Positions 24,793 through 34,224 of a stretch of 64,000 nucleotides of DNA are shown here, one piece after another (position 1 is the first letter of the stretch; every line of letters starts with the position of its first letter). Both the position numbers and the translations under genes were made by a program. The notes below the pieces were generated by a model. That model saw only the letters and a list, made by a program, of their open reading frames with translations, did no database searches and had not been told where the DNA came from. Source of the DNA: Gp1-AA145 sp963757135 (GTDB lineage Bacteria; Acidobacteriota; Terriglobia; Terriglobales; Acidobacteriaceae); NCBI GenBank assembly GCA_963757135.1, contig CAVWQE010000014.1, positions 20,137 through 84,136 on the forward strand, read 5' to 3'.

Positions 24793-26576
24793 ACCCGCTT
24801 ACCCGTGCGTCTATAGTCGGCGCCGTTTTGTGCTTCTCTCATATTGCTCTTGCGCAGAACGCTGTCCGCTATACCGTCTCCCTCGTTGACCCGGAACACC
24901 ACCTCGTCCATGTCCGCATGATAGTTCTTCCTGGTTCTGACACTCGCGAATTGCAGCTTCCTGTCTGGAACGCGCTTTACCAGGTTCGAGATTTCTCTCA
25001 GTACATGAATTGGATTCGCGCTGAAGACCCGAACGGCCACCCGCTTCCGTTGTTTCAAGTGAACGCCAGCCGCTGGTCGATTGCCGGCGCAAACAGCGGC
25101 GCGATTGTTGAATACGAAATGTTCAGCAACGATTCCGGTTCTTTCGGCGCGGAATTGAATGCGCAACACGCGTTTTTCAATCTTGCAGAAATCCTGATTT
25201 ACGAAGATGACAAGAGAAGTGATCCAGTGCAGGTTGAATTCCACCAAGTCCCCACCGGTTGGAAAGTCGCGACTCCGCTGACGCAGAACGGCGAATTCTA
25301 CCAAGCCAGGAACTACGACCAGTTGGTGGACTCGCCAGTAGAAATCGGCACCTTCATCGAGAATGATTTTCGTGCCGACTGCGGGAGCTATCGCGTGATT
25401 CTCGATTCCGCCGATGCCCAGGCAGTGATGGGCAAGATTCTGCCGCCCATTCGACGCATCGCGTCTGAGGCTGCGCGCTGGATGAACGACTGTCCCTTTC
25501 GTAGTTACATGTTCATCTTTCATTTCTCAAATTCGCCTGGCCGAGGCGGCATGGAGCACGCCTACAGCACTGCCATCACCTTGCCGACGAAAAGCCTTTC
25601 AGGCGATATGAACACTTTTACCGGCGTAACTGCACATGAGTTCTTTCATCTTTGGAATGTGAAGCGGATTCGCCCGAAATCGCTGGAGCCGATCGACTAC
25701 ACGAAAGAAAACTACACGCCCATACTATGGTTCTCCGAAGGTGTGGATTCGACCGCATCCAACTCCATCCGGCTGCGGTCGGGCCTGCTCGACGAGCGGC
25801 GCTACCTCAACTACCTTGGCGATGCAATTACAGAGCTTGAAAATCGTCCAGCTCATTTGACTCAATCTGTCGAGCAATCGAGCGAAGACGCTTGGCTGGA
25901 GAAGTATCCGTATTACGGACTCCCCGAGCGCAGTATTTCGTACTACAACAAGGGCGAGTTGCTCGGGGTCTTGCTAGATCTTCGCATGCGCGAAGCCAGC
26001 CATGATCAGGCATCGCTGCAAGCTCTCTTCCATTGGATGAACGAGCGCTTTGCCAAACAGGGCAAGTTCTTCTTTGACTCCGACGCTGTGCGGCAGGCGG
26101 CAGTAAAGATCAGCGGCGCAAATCTCGAGAAATTTTTTTCCGAATACGTGAGCGGCGTCGGCGAAATTCCATGGGACGATTTCTTCGCTTATGTCGGACT
26201 GCGGGTCAAAAGCGCCGACGTGATATCGGCGCATCGCGGCTTTGACGCGGTGCAAAAGTTCGATCGTTCCCCGGTCGTTGTAGAAGTGGAGCCCGGAAGC
26301 GAAGCGGAACGCGCGGGTCTGAAATCCGACGACCTCATTCTGCAGGTAAACGGGCTCCCTGCGGGAAGGGATTTTGAAAAGGCTATCGACACGATTGGTC
26401 CCGGAGGGTTGCTTCGTCTACGCATCAGTCGCGAAGGGTCCGAGCACGAATTGCAGTGGACGTTGGGAAGCAGCAAGCAAAAGACATATCACCTCGAGGA
26501 CGTTCCCGGCATTGGCGCTGAGCAAAAGAAGCACCGTGCATTGTGGCTGTTCGACGGAGCGCCGCCCTCACAATGA
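24789..26576 (+). CDS. M61-family aminopeptidase with C-terminal PDZ domain
   Basis: 595 residues, exported (signal peptide at 1-22, ending ALAQ). An N-terminal beta-domain precedes the gluzincin site GVTAHEFFHLWNVKRIRP near residue 280, with the third ligand in LWFSEGVDST. A PDZ domain near residues 485-560 has EPGSEAERAGLKSDDLILQVNG. This is the glycyl-aminopeptidase layout. It overlaps mpl by ATGA and its own stop overlaps plsC, so these envelope genes form one coupled transcript. Confidence 0.9.
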   Translation: MNPLTRASIVGAVLCFSHIALAQNAVRYTVSLVDPEHHLVHVRMIVLPGSDTRELQLPVWNALYQVRDFSQYMNWIRAEDPNGHPLPLFQVNASRWSIAGANSGAIVEYEMFSNDSGSFGAELNAQHAFFNLAEILIYEDDKRSDPVQVEFHQVPTGWKVATPLTQNGEFYQARNYDQLVDSPVEIGTFIENDFRADCGSYRVILDSADAQAVMGKILPPIRRIASEAARWMNDCPFRSYMFIFHFSNSPGRGGMEHAYSTAITLPTKSLSGDMNTFTGVTAHEFFHLWNVKRIRPKSLEPIDYTKENYTPILWFSEGVDSTASNSIRLRSGLLDERRYLNYLGDAITELENRPAHLTQSVEQSSEDAWLEKYPYYGLPERSISYYNKGELLGVLLDLRMREASHDQASLQALFHWMNERFAKQGKFFFDSDAVRQAAVKISGANLEKFFSEYVSGVGEIPWDDFFAYVGLRVKSADVISAHRGFDAVQKFDRSPVVVEVEPGSEAERAGLKSDDLILQVNGLPAGRDFEKAIDTIGPGGLLRLRISREGSEHELQWTLGSSKQKTYHLEDVPGIGAEQKKHRALWLFDGAPPSQ

Positions 26577-27280
26577 TTCGAACCATTGTGATGCTTACGT
26601 TTTGGGCAATTGCACTGCCCGTCGCTGCCTTAATCAGCTTCCCGTGGGCGTTCGCCACCGGCGACATTCGACCGTTGTATCGGATCGGCATGTGGGGCGC
26701 ACGCACGGGAGTGTCACTCGCCGGCGTAGGGGTGGAAGTGATAGGACTGGAGCATCTGGATCTGAGCGCCACCTACGTGTTCATGTGCAATCACGTTTCG
26801 AACATCGACCCGCCGTTGCTGCTGCCACGGATTCCCCGACGGACTTCGGTGATGGCCAAGCAAGAGCTCTTCCGTCTGCCGATTCTTGGTCGGGCAATGC
26901 GGATGGGGTCTCTGGTGCCCGTTGATCGCGGCAATCGCGATGCTGGCATCGCAGCCGTTCGTGCCGCAACTGAAGTGGTGAAGCAGGGAATTCACATGAC
27001 CATCTATATCGAAGGTCACCGTTCTTTCGACGGCAAGATGCTGCCGTTCAAAAAAGGTCCGTTCTATCTAGCGGAGCAATGCGGAGTGCCGGTTGTTCCG
27101 GTGACAATCGCTGGAACGCATCATGTGATGCCGAAGGGGCGATTCTCCATCAAGCCGGGTCTGGTATCGGTGATTTTCCACCAGCCAATTCCACCCGCAG
27201 AGTTTGGCACGCGCGATGAGTTAATGGAGAAAGTGCGTGCAGCTATCAATAGCGGGCTGCCGGAGGTGTATCGTAACTGA
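26573..27280 (+). CDS. plsC: 1-acyl-sn-glycerol-3-phosphate acyltransferase
   Basis: 235 residues from the ATG at 26573, which overlaps the M61 stop; the longer frame from 26543 lies inside that gene. One N-terminal membrane helix is followed by the acyltransferase motifs NHVSNIDPP (HX4D), RGNRDAGI, EGHRSFDGKMLPFKKGPF (variant of EGTRS) and VPVVPVTI. It would make phosphatidic acid from lysophosphatidic acid at the inner membrane. EGHRS replaces the common EGTRS but keeps the essential Glu, Gly and Arg. Convergent with lpxD 13 bases away. Confidence 0.88.
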   Translation: MIRTIVMLTFWAIALPVAALISFPWAFATGDIRPLYRIGMWGARTGVSLAGVGVEVIGLEHLDLSATYVFMCNHVSNIDPPLLLPRIPRRTSVMAKQELFRLPILGRAMRMGSLVPVDRGNRDAGIAAVRAATEVVKQGIHMTIYIEGHRSFDGKMLPFKKGPFYLAEQCGVPVVPVTIAGTHHVMPKGRFSIKPGLVSVIFHQPIPPAEFGTRDELMEKVRAAINSGLPEVYRN

Positions 27281-27292
27281 TTACAGAAACGG

Positions 27293-28285
27293 TTACTTCT
27301 TTCTCAGCAGCTTGATTAACTCCGGCAGGCGATTCAGCGCGGCGGAATATTTCAGCCATAGCCTGTGGTCCACCGCGGGCGCGCCGCTCACAATAGCACC
27401 GGCTGCGATGTCTCCGGCCACTCCACTCTGCGGTGTGACAATCGCGCCATCGCCGACTTGGCAATGACCCACGACGCCCACCTGGCCGGTGAGAATAACC
27501 TTGTTGCCAATCTCAGTCGAGCCTGCAATTCCGACTTGCGAGGCCAGCAACGAATCTTCTCCGATATGAGAGCCGTGTCCGACCTGAACCAGGTTGTCGA
27601 TCTTCGTGCCGCGTCCGATGCGGGTCTCGCCGACACTGGCGCGGTCGATGCATGAGTTCGACTGGATTTCCACATCGTCGCCGATCACCACGGGTTGCGC
27701 TTGTGGAATCTTATGCCAATGGCCGGAGTTGTCTCTGGCGAAGCCGAAGCCGTCACCGCCTATGACAACGCTGTTCTGCAGCAGAACATTGTTGCCGATG
27801 CGGCAGAACTCGCGAACAACCGTATGTGCATGGGCAAAAAAGTCATCTCCGATCCTCACGTCCCGATAGATGACGACATGCGCCAGCAGCACGGCATGAT
27901 CGCCGATCACCACATTTTCCTGCACCACCACATACGGGCCAACGTGTGCGTCCTTGCCGATCTTCGCTGACGGATGAACTACCGCGGTGGAGTGAATTCC
28001 CGGGGCGTAGCGTAGCGGCTCACAAAACATTTCCAGCGTGCGCGCGAAATCAAGATATGGATTCTTGCTGCGCAGCATCGCGTTCGGGATAGCAGGGAAG
28101 TCCTCGGCGACGATGACCGCCGAAGCGCGAGTGCTCCGGGCCAGAGATGCGTATTTCGGATTTGAGATAAACGTGATTTGGCCGGCGGTTGCGGATTCAA
28201 TTCCGGCAACGCCAGTGATTTCAGCGTCAGGCGAGCCATTTTCCAGGCGCGCGCCAAGCGCGGCAGCGATAGCAGAAAGTTTCAT
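27293..28285 (-). CDS. lpxD: UDP-3-O-acylglucosamine N-acyltransferase
   Basis: 330 residues. An N-terminal uridine-binding domain (about 1-100) precedes a left-handed beta-helix of hexapeptide repeats (IGKDAHVGPYVVVQENVVIG and following). The catalytic His lies in the region AHAHTVVREFC, and GGDGFGFARD is the LpxD-specific loop. The enzyme adds the N-linked acyl chain to the lipid A precursor, showing a Gram-negative outer membrane. Here it stands alone, not in the fabZ-lpxA operon. Confidence 0.93.
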   Translation of the reverse strand: MKLSAIAAALGARLENGSPDAEITGVAGIESATAGQITFISNPKYASLARSTRASAVIVAEDFPAIPNAMLRSKNPYLDFARTLEMFCEPLRYAPGIHSTAVVHPSAKIGKDAHVGPYVVVQENVVIGDHAVLLAHVVIYRDVRIGDDFFAHAHTVVREFCRIGNNVLLQNSVVIGGDGFGFARDNSGHWHKIPQAQPVVIGDDVEIQSNSCIDRASVGETRIGRGTKIDNLVQVGHGSHIGEDSLLASQVGIAGSTEIGNKVILTGQVGVVGHCQVGDGAIVTPQSGVAGDIAAGAIVSGAPAVDHRLWLKYSAALNRLPELIKLLRKK

Positions 28286-28551
28286 GCGGACCAGGCAAAC
28301 ATTGTAAGTGATTGAGGTCGGGGCAAGCTTTGCCCAGCCGAATGCGGCAACCCTTGCCGAGCGATGCAGAGCAATTGCACAACGACCCTATTGCACCTTT
28401 CTAAGCCGCTGAAAGAGCACACTCGTGATCGGAGGTATCGGCAGCACTCAGCGCGGCCCTGCGATTGCACACCGGTGTAAGGTCGCGCGGCTCAAGCATT
28501 AACAAAAAGCTGCCGACAAACTAGATACTGAACCTTATTCCGAGGTGTCGA

Positions 28552-29094
28552 ATGTTACTGTCAGGCATAGCCAGCAGTTCTTTTCAGTTCAATCCGCAGA
28601 GCGTGCAAACCCAGGTGCAGCAGGTCCAGCAGGAATTCCAGCAATTGGGGCAAGACTTGCAGTCGGGCAATTTGTCGGCTGCACAATCCGACTTTGCCAG
28701 CCTGACCTCATCGCAGCAGAGCACGTTTCTGCAACCTCCCAGCGGTAGCCCGATTGCCCAGTCATTGAAACAGCTTTCGCAGGATCTGCAGGCCGGAAAT
28801 CTTTCTGGCGCACAAGCCGATTACAAGGCGATTCAGCAGGATTTTCAAAGCCAGTCACTGCAAGGGCACTTTCACCATCACCATCACAGCGAGGAAAGCA
28901 GCCGAAACGGGCAAAGCAATCCGCTGAGCCAACTGTTTCAGCAGTTAGGTCAATCGCTGCAGAGCGGCAATCTTTCTGCGGCGCAGCAGGCTTACAGCAC
29001 GCTGGCCCAAGATCTCCCGCAATTCGGCCAGAGCGGTGCGACTCCCGGCGCGACGCCTCAGCCTGTCTCTAACGGCGTTTCATTGACAGCGTAG
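28552..29094 (+). CDS. Gln-rich internally repeated protein of unknown function
   Basis: 180 residues without a classical signal. Three copies of a module with core QLGQDLQSGNLSAAQSDF lie at about 30-50, 73-93 and 130-150. Between copies 2 and 3 is a His run (HFHHHHH, 107-112) that could bind metal. The modules look like amphipathic helical hairpins. Leu/Gln/Ser/Ala dominate. I do not recognise a named family, although similar short Q-rich paralogues occur in acidobacteria from memory. It is a single gene flanked by divergent lpxD and convergent VWA genes. Confidence 0.65.
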   Translation: MLLSGIASSSFQFNPQSVQTQVQQVQQEFQQLGQDLQSGNLSAAQSDFASLTSSQQSTFLQPPSGSPIAQSLKQLSQDLQAGNLSGAQADYKAIQQDFQSQSLQGHFHHHHHSEESSRNGQSNPLSQLFQQLGQSLQSGNLSAAQQAYSTLAQDLPQFGQSGATPGATPQPVSNGVSLTA

Positions 29095-29110
29095 CTGGCA
29101 GGGCGCAAGG

Positions 29111-30232
29111 TCAACGGTCGAGATAAAAGCCTTCGCGCGTCTGAACTTCGGTATCCCTCTGCTTCGTCCTCAGGGCGATCTTGTGGTAGCCGCCGCTGTC
29201 GGCCTTGTCGGGAGTGAAGCCGAGGCTGTACTGGTTCCGCAATTCCTCATCTAGACTTGAATAAATCTGGTCGAGCGGGTCCTTCTTGGAAATCTCGTAC
29301 ATACGCCCGCCCGTCTCTTTCGCGATACGCTCCAGAACCTTCTTGCCATCAGCACGCTGCTCCTCAGGCCCTCTGTTTCCCCCGCGGTGACCGCCCATGG
29401 GCCCCCCACCCATGCCGCCGCCACCCATGCGGGGATAGCCAAACCCGCCGTGGTCGCGGAAAGGCTCTTCGCCCTTGAAGTACACTGCATAAACAATCGT
29501 GTCCGACCGCTGTGCGGCCTCGATGGCGCCCTCAATCGTCTCCTTGCTCCCACGATCCACGCCGTCAGAGAGCACAACGACGGCTTTGCGCCCCGGTTGC
29601 TTTTTCATCAGTTCGTCCGAGGCCAGGTAAATGGCATCGTAGAGCTGCGTGCCCCCGCGACGCACACCGCCGCCACCGCGGCGTCCGCCTCGCTGTGAAT
29701 CATCGTCCCGCGAGTCGGGCGAGTTTTGCCCCGAAGAATCATCGTGATCGTAACGTGACCTCGTCTGCAGGGACTCGATCGCAGATTTCAGCTTATCCCG
29801 CGATGAAGTCAAGTCCTGCAATAATTCGACTTCCCGATCGAAGTGAAGCAAAAAGCCGGAATCCTTTTCGCGCAGCACCTGATCCAGAAAGGTTTTGCTC
29901 GCGCTTTTCTCCTCGTCGATCACCGTGCGCTGGCTCATGCTGGTATCTACCAGCAAACCGAGCGTCAAGGGCAAATCGGTTTCGCGCGAGAAGGACTTCA
30001 ACGTGACTGGATGACCATCTTCCTGGAGTTCAAAATCATCGTTCTTCAGGGCAGAAACGATTTTGCCGTGTTTGTCGCGCACCGTGGCGAATACGAATTT
30101 CAGGTTGACCTGCGGCCCGATCAGAACCTTCTCGGAGGCAGTTGCGGAGTTCCCAGTTGATGTTTCCTGGCATAGCAGCGCCCCGCAAAGACACAAAACC
30201 AGCGTGGCTGCTCCTGGCACGACTCGTCGCAT
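29111..30232 (-). CDS. VWFA-related acidobacterial domain protein, secreted
   Basis: About 373 residues from the start at 30232, which gives a signal peptide (RRVVPGAATLVLCLCGALLC). The open frame extends to 30304 and would overlap ackA. A von Willebrand A domain contains MIDAS residues DTSMS in LGLLVDTSMSQRT, and VVLSDGVDRGS for the second metal loop. A long insert is rich in Gly, Arg and Met. The segment DKHGKIVSALKNDDFELQEDG before VWA is characteristic of the acidobacterial VWFA family. Presumably a periplasmic or surface adhesion/assembly protein; partners are unknown. Confidence 0.85.
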   Translation of the reverse strand: MRRVVPGAATLVLCLCGALLCQETSTGNSATASEKVLIGPQVNLKFVFATVRDKHGKIVSALKNDDFELQEDGHPVTLKSFSRETDLPLTLGLLVDTSMSQRTVIDEEKSASKTFLDQVLREKDSGFLLHFDREVELLQDLTSSRDKLKSAIESLQTRSRYDHDDSSGQNSPDSRDDDSQRGGRRGGGGVRRGGTQLYDAIYLASDELMKKQPGRKAVVVLSDGVDRGSKETIEGAIEAAQRSDTIVYAVYFKGEEPFRDHGGFGYPRMGGGGMGGGPMGGHRGGNRGPEEQRADGKKVLERIAKETGGRMYEISKKDPLDQIYSSLDEELRNQYSLGFTPDKADSGGYHKIALRTKQRDTEVQTREGFYLDR

Positions 30233-30285
30233 GGTAAATAGGATGCGGCGATCAGGTTCTTCGAAGTAAAACTTTGTAAATCTGA

Positions 30286-31521
30286 TCATGCAAGCCGCAA
30301 GCATTCTCGTGCAATCGACCAGTCTTCCTGGGCCCGAATGACCAGCACGCGGACGCGAGAATTGGGCAGGGAAATGTCCGCGTCAGGCTTCGCGCTGCCA
30401 TTGGCGGTTTCGTCCACTTCGATGCCCAGAAACTTCAGCCGGGCGCAGGCGGCAAAGCGAACCTCAGCGGAATTTTCACCGATGCCTGCGGTGAACACCA
30501 AAACGTCAATTCCGCCGAGTGATGCCGCCATCGCCCCGATCTCCGATTGCAAGCGGTGTATGAAGATGTCGAAAGCAAGCCTGGCGCGTTCGTTGCCTTT
30601 GTGGGCGGCATCAAGCACTTCGCGCATGTCGCTGGAGACGTCGGAGATGCCGAGCAGGCCAGACCGACGATTTAAAGTCTCGTCAATCAGCTCAATGTGT
30701 GCGGCGTCTCTGCGATTGCGCCTCGCATCCTTCGGGTCGCCTGCCAGTACATGAATCAGAATTCCCGGATCGATCGATCCCGAACGCGTCCCCATCATCA
30801 AGCCTTCGAGCGGAGTGAAACCCATAGTGGTGTCGATACTCTTACCGCCGTCAATTGCAGCCAGCGAGCAGCCGTTCCCGAGATGGCAGGTGACAATCTT
30901 CAACGTTGACACATCGCGTCCGAGAAGATTGGCCGTGCGTTGCGCGCAATATTCGTGATTGATGCCGTGAAATCCGAAACGGCGAATGCCATCTCGCTCA
31001 TACCAGCTGTAGGGAACTGGATATACGAAGGCATGTGGCGGCAGGGTGCGATGGAATCCGGTATCGAAGACGGCGATCTGGGGAATGTTCGGCAGCAGCT
31101 TTTCGATCAGCTCAATGCCTTCCATGCCCGCCTGATTGTGCAGTGGAGCGATGGACGCGACATTCTCGATTTCCTGCTTTACCTCAGGCGTGATGCGCAC
31201 GGGCTGGGTAAGTTTAGCGCCGCCATGAACAATGCGATGCCCCGCTATCTCAATTTCATCACGCGCCTTCAGGACCGCCGTCGGCCCGCTCCAAAGATTC
31301 TCGAGCATGGCGGCGACCGAAGCGCGATGCACGCCGGCGCTGCCATCGTGATGAATTTCCTTGCCCGCGTTGTTGCGAACATGAAGCGCTTCTTTATCGC
31401 CGTCCCATTCGAGTTTGCCTTCCCAGAGCGGCGCGACGGGCTCATGAGCGGAGTCTCGTTCGAGATCGAAGAGCGCGCTCTTCTGAGTACTGGAGCCGGA
31501 GTTAAGAACGAGGATTTTCAT
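30286..31521 (-). CDS. ackA: Acetate kinase
   Basis: 411 residues converting acetyl phosphate and ADP to acetate and ATP. N-terminal ASKHA phosphate loop MKILVLNSGSSTQKSALFD, the substrate region FGFHGINHEYCA, then HLGNGCSLAAIDGGKSIDT and EGLMMGTRSGSIDPGIL, and C-terminal VFTAGIGENSAEVR. All are standard for AckA. It lies downstream of phosphoketolase on the same strand, 192 bases apart, so the two enzymes form a route from sugar phosphate to acetate with ATP gain. No phosphotransacetylase gene is adjacent. Confidence 0.95.
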   Translation of the reverse strand: MKILVLNSGSSTQKSALFDLERDSAHEPVAPLWEGKLEWDGDKEALHVRNNAGKEIHHDGSAGVHRASVAAMLENLWSGPTAVLKARDEIEIAGHRIVHGGAKLTQPVRITPEVKQEIENVASIAPLHNQAGMEGIELIEKLLPNIPQIAVFDTGFHRTLPPHAFVYPVPYSWYERDGIRRFGFHGINHEYCAQRTANLLGRDVSTLKIVTCHLGNGCSLAAIDGGKSIDTTMGFTPLEGLMMGTRSGSIDPGILIHVLAGDPKDARRNRRDAAHIELIDETLNRRSGLLGISDVSSDMREVLDAAHKGNERARLAFDIFIHRLQSEIGAMAASLGGIDVLVFTAGIGENSAEVRFAACARLKFLGIEVDETANGSAKPDADISLPNSRVRVLVIRAQEDWSIARECLRLA

Positions 31522-31537
31522 TCGTGAGTTTTCAGTC

Positions 31538-31593
31538 GTCCCGCAGGGACTGCTGATCAGGGTCTCTGCCTGCCCAGCCCTGAAGCGCTGGGC
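31538..31593. repeat. REP-like double palindrome upstream of ackA
   Basis: Two hairpins lie in tandem: GTCCC-GCA-GGGAC (31538-31550), and GCCCAGC (31572-31578) pairing with GCTGGGC (31587-31593). They occupy the phosphoketolase-ackA gap. The pair resembles intergenic palindromic repeats common in acidobacterial genomes. It may influence mRNA processing between the two genes. Confidence 0.45.
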
Positions 31594-31649
31594 TAAGCTC
31601 GGTCGCTCCTGCGGAACTGGCGAGCAGTGTGTGCTTTACGTTGTCTGTT

Positions 31650-31686
31650 CTTCGCGACCTTGGCGTCCTTTGCGGTTAAAAGCTCT
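31650..31686 (+). repeat. Single copy of the GCGGTTAAAAGCTC dispersed repeat
   Basis: CTTCGCGACCTTGGCGTCCT followed by TTGCGGTTAAAAGCTCTT matches the consensus of the cluster at 14617-14950. It lies in the gap between xfp (minus strand) and ackA. Confidence 0.65.
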
Positions 31687-31713
31687 TCGCGGTGGCCAAA
31701 GAAGCTCCGACAA

Positions 31714-34104
31714 TCAGTACTTCCACTTCCAGTTCAGAATTTCCGGCATGTCGATGCCGTGCTCATAAATATATTGTTTGTGCTCGACCAGCTTATTACG
31801 CAGGAACTGTTTAAAGTGTGCGCCCACCCGCTGCAACTTGGGCACGCGGTCCACGGCGTCTCCGGCGAGATGGAAGCGGTCGAGTTCGTTCATGACCGTC
31901 ATGTCGAACGGAGTGGTCGTGGTGCCCTCTTCTTTGTAGCCGCGCACGTGCATATTGTCATGATTATTCCGTCGGTAAGTGAGGCGATGAATCAGCCAGG
32001 GATATCCGTGATACGCAAAAATAACGGGCTTGTCTTGCGTGAATAGCGAATCGAAATCGTGATCCGAAAGCCCGTGCGGATGCTCGGTCGAGGGCTGAAT
32101 AGTCATCAGATCAACGACATTGATCACACGAACCTTGAGGTCGGGAAAATGCTGCCGCAGAAGATCTACCGCGGCCAAGGTCTCGAGCGTGGGGACATCT
32201 CCAGCGCAAGCCATTACGAGATCAGGCTCGGCGTTATTGTCATTGCTCGCCCATTCCCAGATTCCGATTCCGTTGGTGCAGTGTTCGATGGCGGAATTCA
32301 TGTCAAGCCACTGCAACTCGGGCTGCTTGCCGGCGACGATCACGTTCACGTAGTTACGGCTGCGGAGACAGTGATCGGCAACTGAAAGTAGGCAATTCGC
32401 GTCTGGTGGAAGATAAACGCGAACGACATCAGCTTTCTTGTTCACCACCAGATCGATGAAGCCCGGGTCCTGGTGGGTAAACCCGTTGTGGTCCTGCCTC
32501 CAGACATGCGACGTCAGTAGATAATTGAGCGAAGCGATGGGGCGTCGCCACTCGATGTCGCGCGTGACCTTCAACCATTTGGCATGCTGATTGAACATCG
32601 AGTCAACGATGTGAATGAATGCCTCGTAACAGGAGAAGAATCCGTGGCGTCCAGTGAGCAGGTAGCCTTCGAGCCAGCCCTGACACATGTGCTCACTCAA
32701 CATTTCGAGCACGCGGCCGTCGCGAGTGAGGTCTTCATCAACGTCCAGAATCGGCTCCAGCCACTCTTTTGGGCTGGCCTCATATATGGCCTCAAGCCGA
32801 TTCGAGGCAGTTTCATCCGGTCCGAAGACACGAAAATTGTTGGACTCGAGATTCTGCTTCATCACATCGCGAAGAAAGTTTCCCAGGATCCGAGTGGATT
32901 CTGACTCGCTGGTTCCGGGCTTTTTCACTTCGACGGCATATTTCCGGAAATCAGGCATCACCAGGTCACGGAGCAGCAATCCACCATTGGCATGTGGATT
33001 GGCGCTCATGCGGCGATCGCCTTTGGGCGGCAACTCCGCGAGCTCTGGGATCAGCTTGCCCTGCTGATCGAACAACTCTTCGGGATGGTAGCTGCGCATC
33101 CAGTCTTCGAGAATCTTCAAGTGCTCGGGCTTCTTCTGAAGATCGGCGACCGGAACCTGATGCGCCCGCCAGGTGCCTTCGACCGGTTTGCCGTCCACAA
33201 ACTTAGGCCCGGTCCAGCCTTTCGGTGATCGCAGCACGATCATCGGCCACTGGGGCACACCACTCTTCTTTCTCAAACGCGCGTCGTCCTGAATTGCTCG
33301 AATTTCCTCGACAATGTGATCCAGCGCAGCCGCCATCAGTTGATGCATGTGTTCGGGCTCGTGGCCTTCAATGAAGTAAGGCTTCCAGCCATAACCGGTG
33401 AAGAGCTGTGTAAGCTCGTCATCGCTCATTCGTCCGAGAATCGTAGGATTGGCAATCTTGTACCCATTAAGGTGAAGTATCGGGAGCACCGCGCCGTCGC
33501 GAGCTGGGTTGAGAAATTTGTTGATGTGCCAACTGGTCGCGAGTGGTCCGGTTTCGGCCTCGCCATCGCCCACAACGCAGCAGACCAACAAATTGGGATT
33601 ATCGAACGCCGCGCCGCTGGCGTGGCTCAGCGAATAACCGAGTTCGCCGCCTTCGTGAATAGAGCCCGGTGTCTCCGGAGCATCGTGGCTGGGAATGCCG
33701 CCGGGGAAAGAGAACTGCTTGAACAATCGGCACATGCCGCCTTCATTCTGCTGAATGTTGGGATAGATCTCGGTGTAGGTGCTCTCGAGATACGCATTCG
33801 CGACCATGCCAGGGCCGCCATGGCCGGGGCCGCAGATGTAAATCGCGTCGAGATCATATTTGCGAATGATGCGATTGAAGTGCACGTAAATGAAGTTGAG
33901 GCCCGGGGTGGTCCCAAAATGCCCCAGCAGCCTCGGCTTGATGTGTTCCAGCTTTAGCGGTTCGCGGAGCAGCGGATTCTTGTACAAGTAAATCTGACCG
34001 ACGGAAAGATAGTTAGCGGCGCGCCAGTAGGCGTTGATTTTTGAGAGCTCTTCTTGCGTGAGTGGCTGATGCGCGATACCGGGGAGGGAATTCAGAGTAG
34101 TCAT
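31714..34104 (-). CDS. xfp: Xylulose-5-phosphate/fructose-6-phosphate phosphoketolase
   Basis: This 796-residue TPP-dependent enzyme splits xylulose-5-P (and often fructose-6-P) with phosphate to acetyl phosphate plus an aldose phosphate. N-terminal YLSVGQIYLYKNPLL, then GPGHGGPG, EGGELGYSLSHA, and the TPP motif GDGEAETGPLATSWHINKFLNP; C-terminal EWRRPIASLNYLLTSHVWRQDHNG. Length is typical of the Xfp class. AAGGTGAGG lies seven bases before the start. Acetate kinase downstream uses its product, so together they form a phosphoketolase shunt. Confidence 0.95.
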   Translation of the reverse strand: MTTLNSLPGIAHQPLTQEELSKINAYWRAANYLSVGQIYLYKNPLLREPLKLEHIKPRLLGHFGTTPGLNFIYVHFNRIIRKYDLDAIYICGPGHGGPGMVANAYLESTYTEIYPNIQQNEGGMCRLFKQFSFPGGIPSHDAPETPGSIHEGGELGYSLSHASGAAFDNPNLLVCCVVGDGEAETGPLATSWHINKFLNPARDGAVLPILHLNGYKIANPTILGRMSDDELTQLFTGYGWKPYFIEGHEPEHMHQLMAAALDHIVEEIRAIQDDARLRKKSGVPQWPMIVLRSPKGWTGPKFVDGKPVEGTWRAHQVPVADLQKKPEHLKILEDWMRSYHPEELFDQQGKLIPELAELPPKGDRRMSANPHANGGLLLRDLVMPDFRKYAVEVKKPGTSESESTRILGNFLRDVMKQNLESNNFRVFGPDETASNRLEAIYEASPKEWLEPILDVDEDLTRDGRVLEMLSEHMCQGWLEGYLLTGRHGFFSCYEAFIHIVDSMFNQHAKWLKVTRDIEWRRPIASLNYLLTSHVWRQDHNGFTHQDPGFIDLVVNKKADVVRVYLPPDANCLLSVADHCLRSRNYVNVIVAGKQPELQWLDMNSAIEHCTNGIGIWEWASNDNNAEPDLVMACAGDVPTLETLAAVDLLRQHFPDLKVRVINVVDLMTIQPSTEHPHGLSDHDFDSLFTQDKPVIFAYHGYPWLIHRLTYRRNNHDNMHVRGYKEEGTTTTPFDMTVMNELDRFHLAGDAVDRVPKLQRVGAHFKQFLRNKLVEHKQYIYEHGIDMPEILNWKWKY

Positions 34105-34193
34105 GACAGTGCCTCACCTTAATGATGAACCTTTGAGGTAGAAACTGTCTTGTGGGGAAAATAAAAATTGTGTGAACCGGCGGTGATGATGGT

Positions 34194-34211
34194 GGCGGGC
34201 CGGAACCCGCC
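34194..34211. terminator. GC-rich hairpin after the 34225-34812 gene
   Basis: GGCGGG-CCGGAA-CCCGCC lies directly downstream of the minus-strand hypothetical gene and upstream of xfp. There is no U-tract on either strand, so it is either a weak terminator or a REP-type palindrome. Confidence 0.35.
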
Positions 34212-34224
34212 CCCTTGCGGTAAT

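Noticed and set aside
24714..25523. Minus-strand ORF of 269 codons opposite mpl/M61
   Set aside because: Shadow of two recognised genes; composition is Arg/His-rich and not protein-like.
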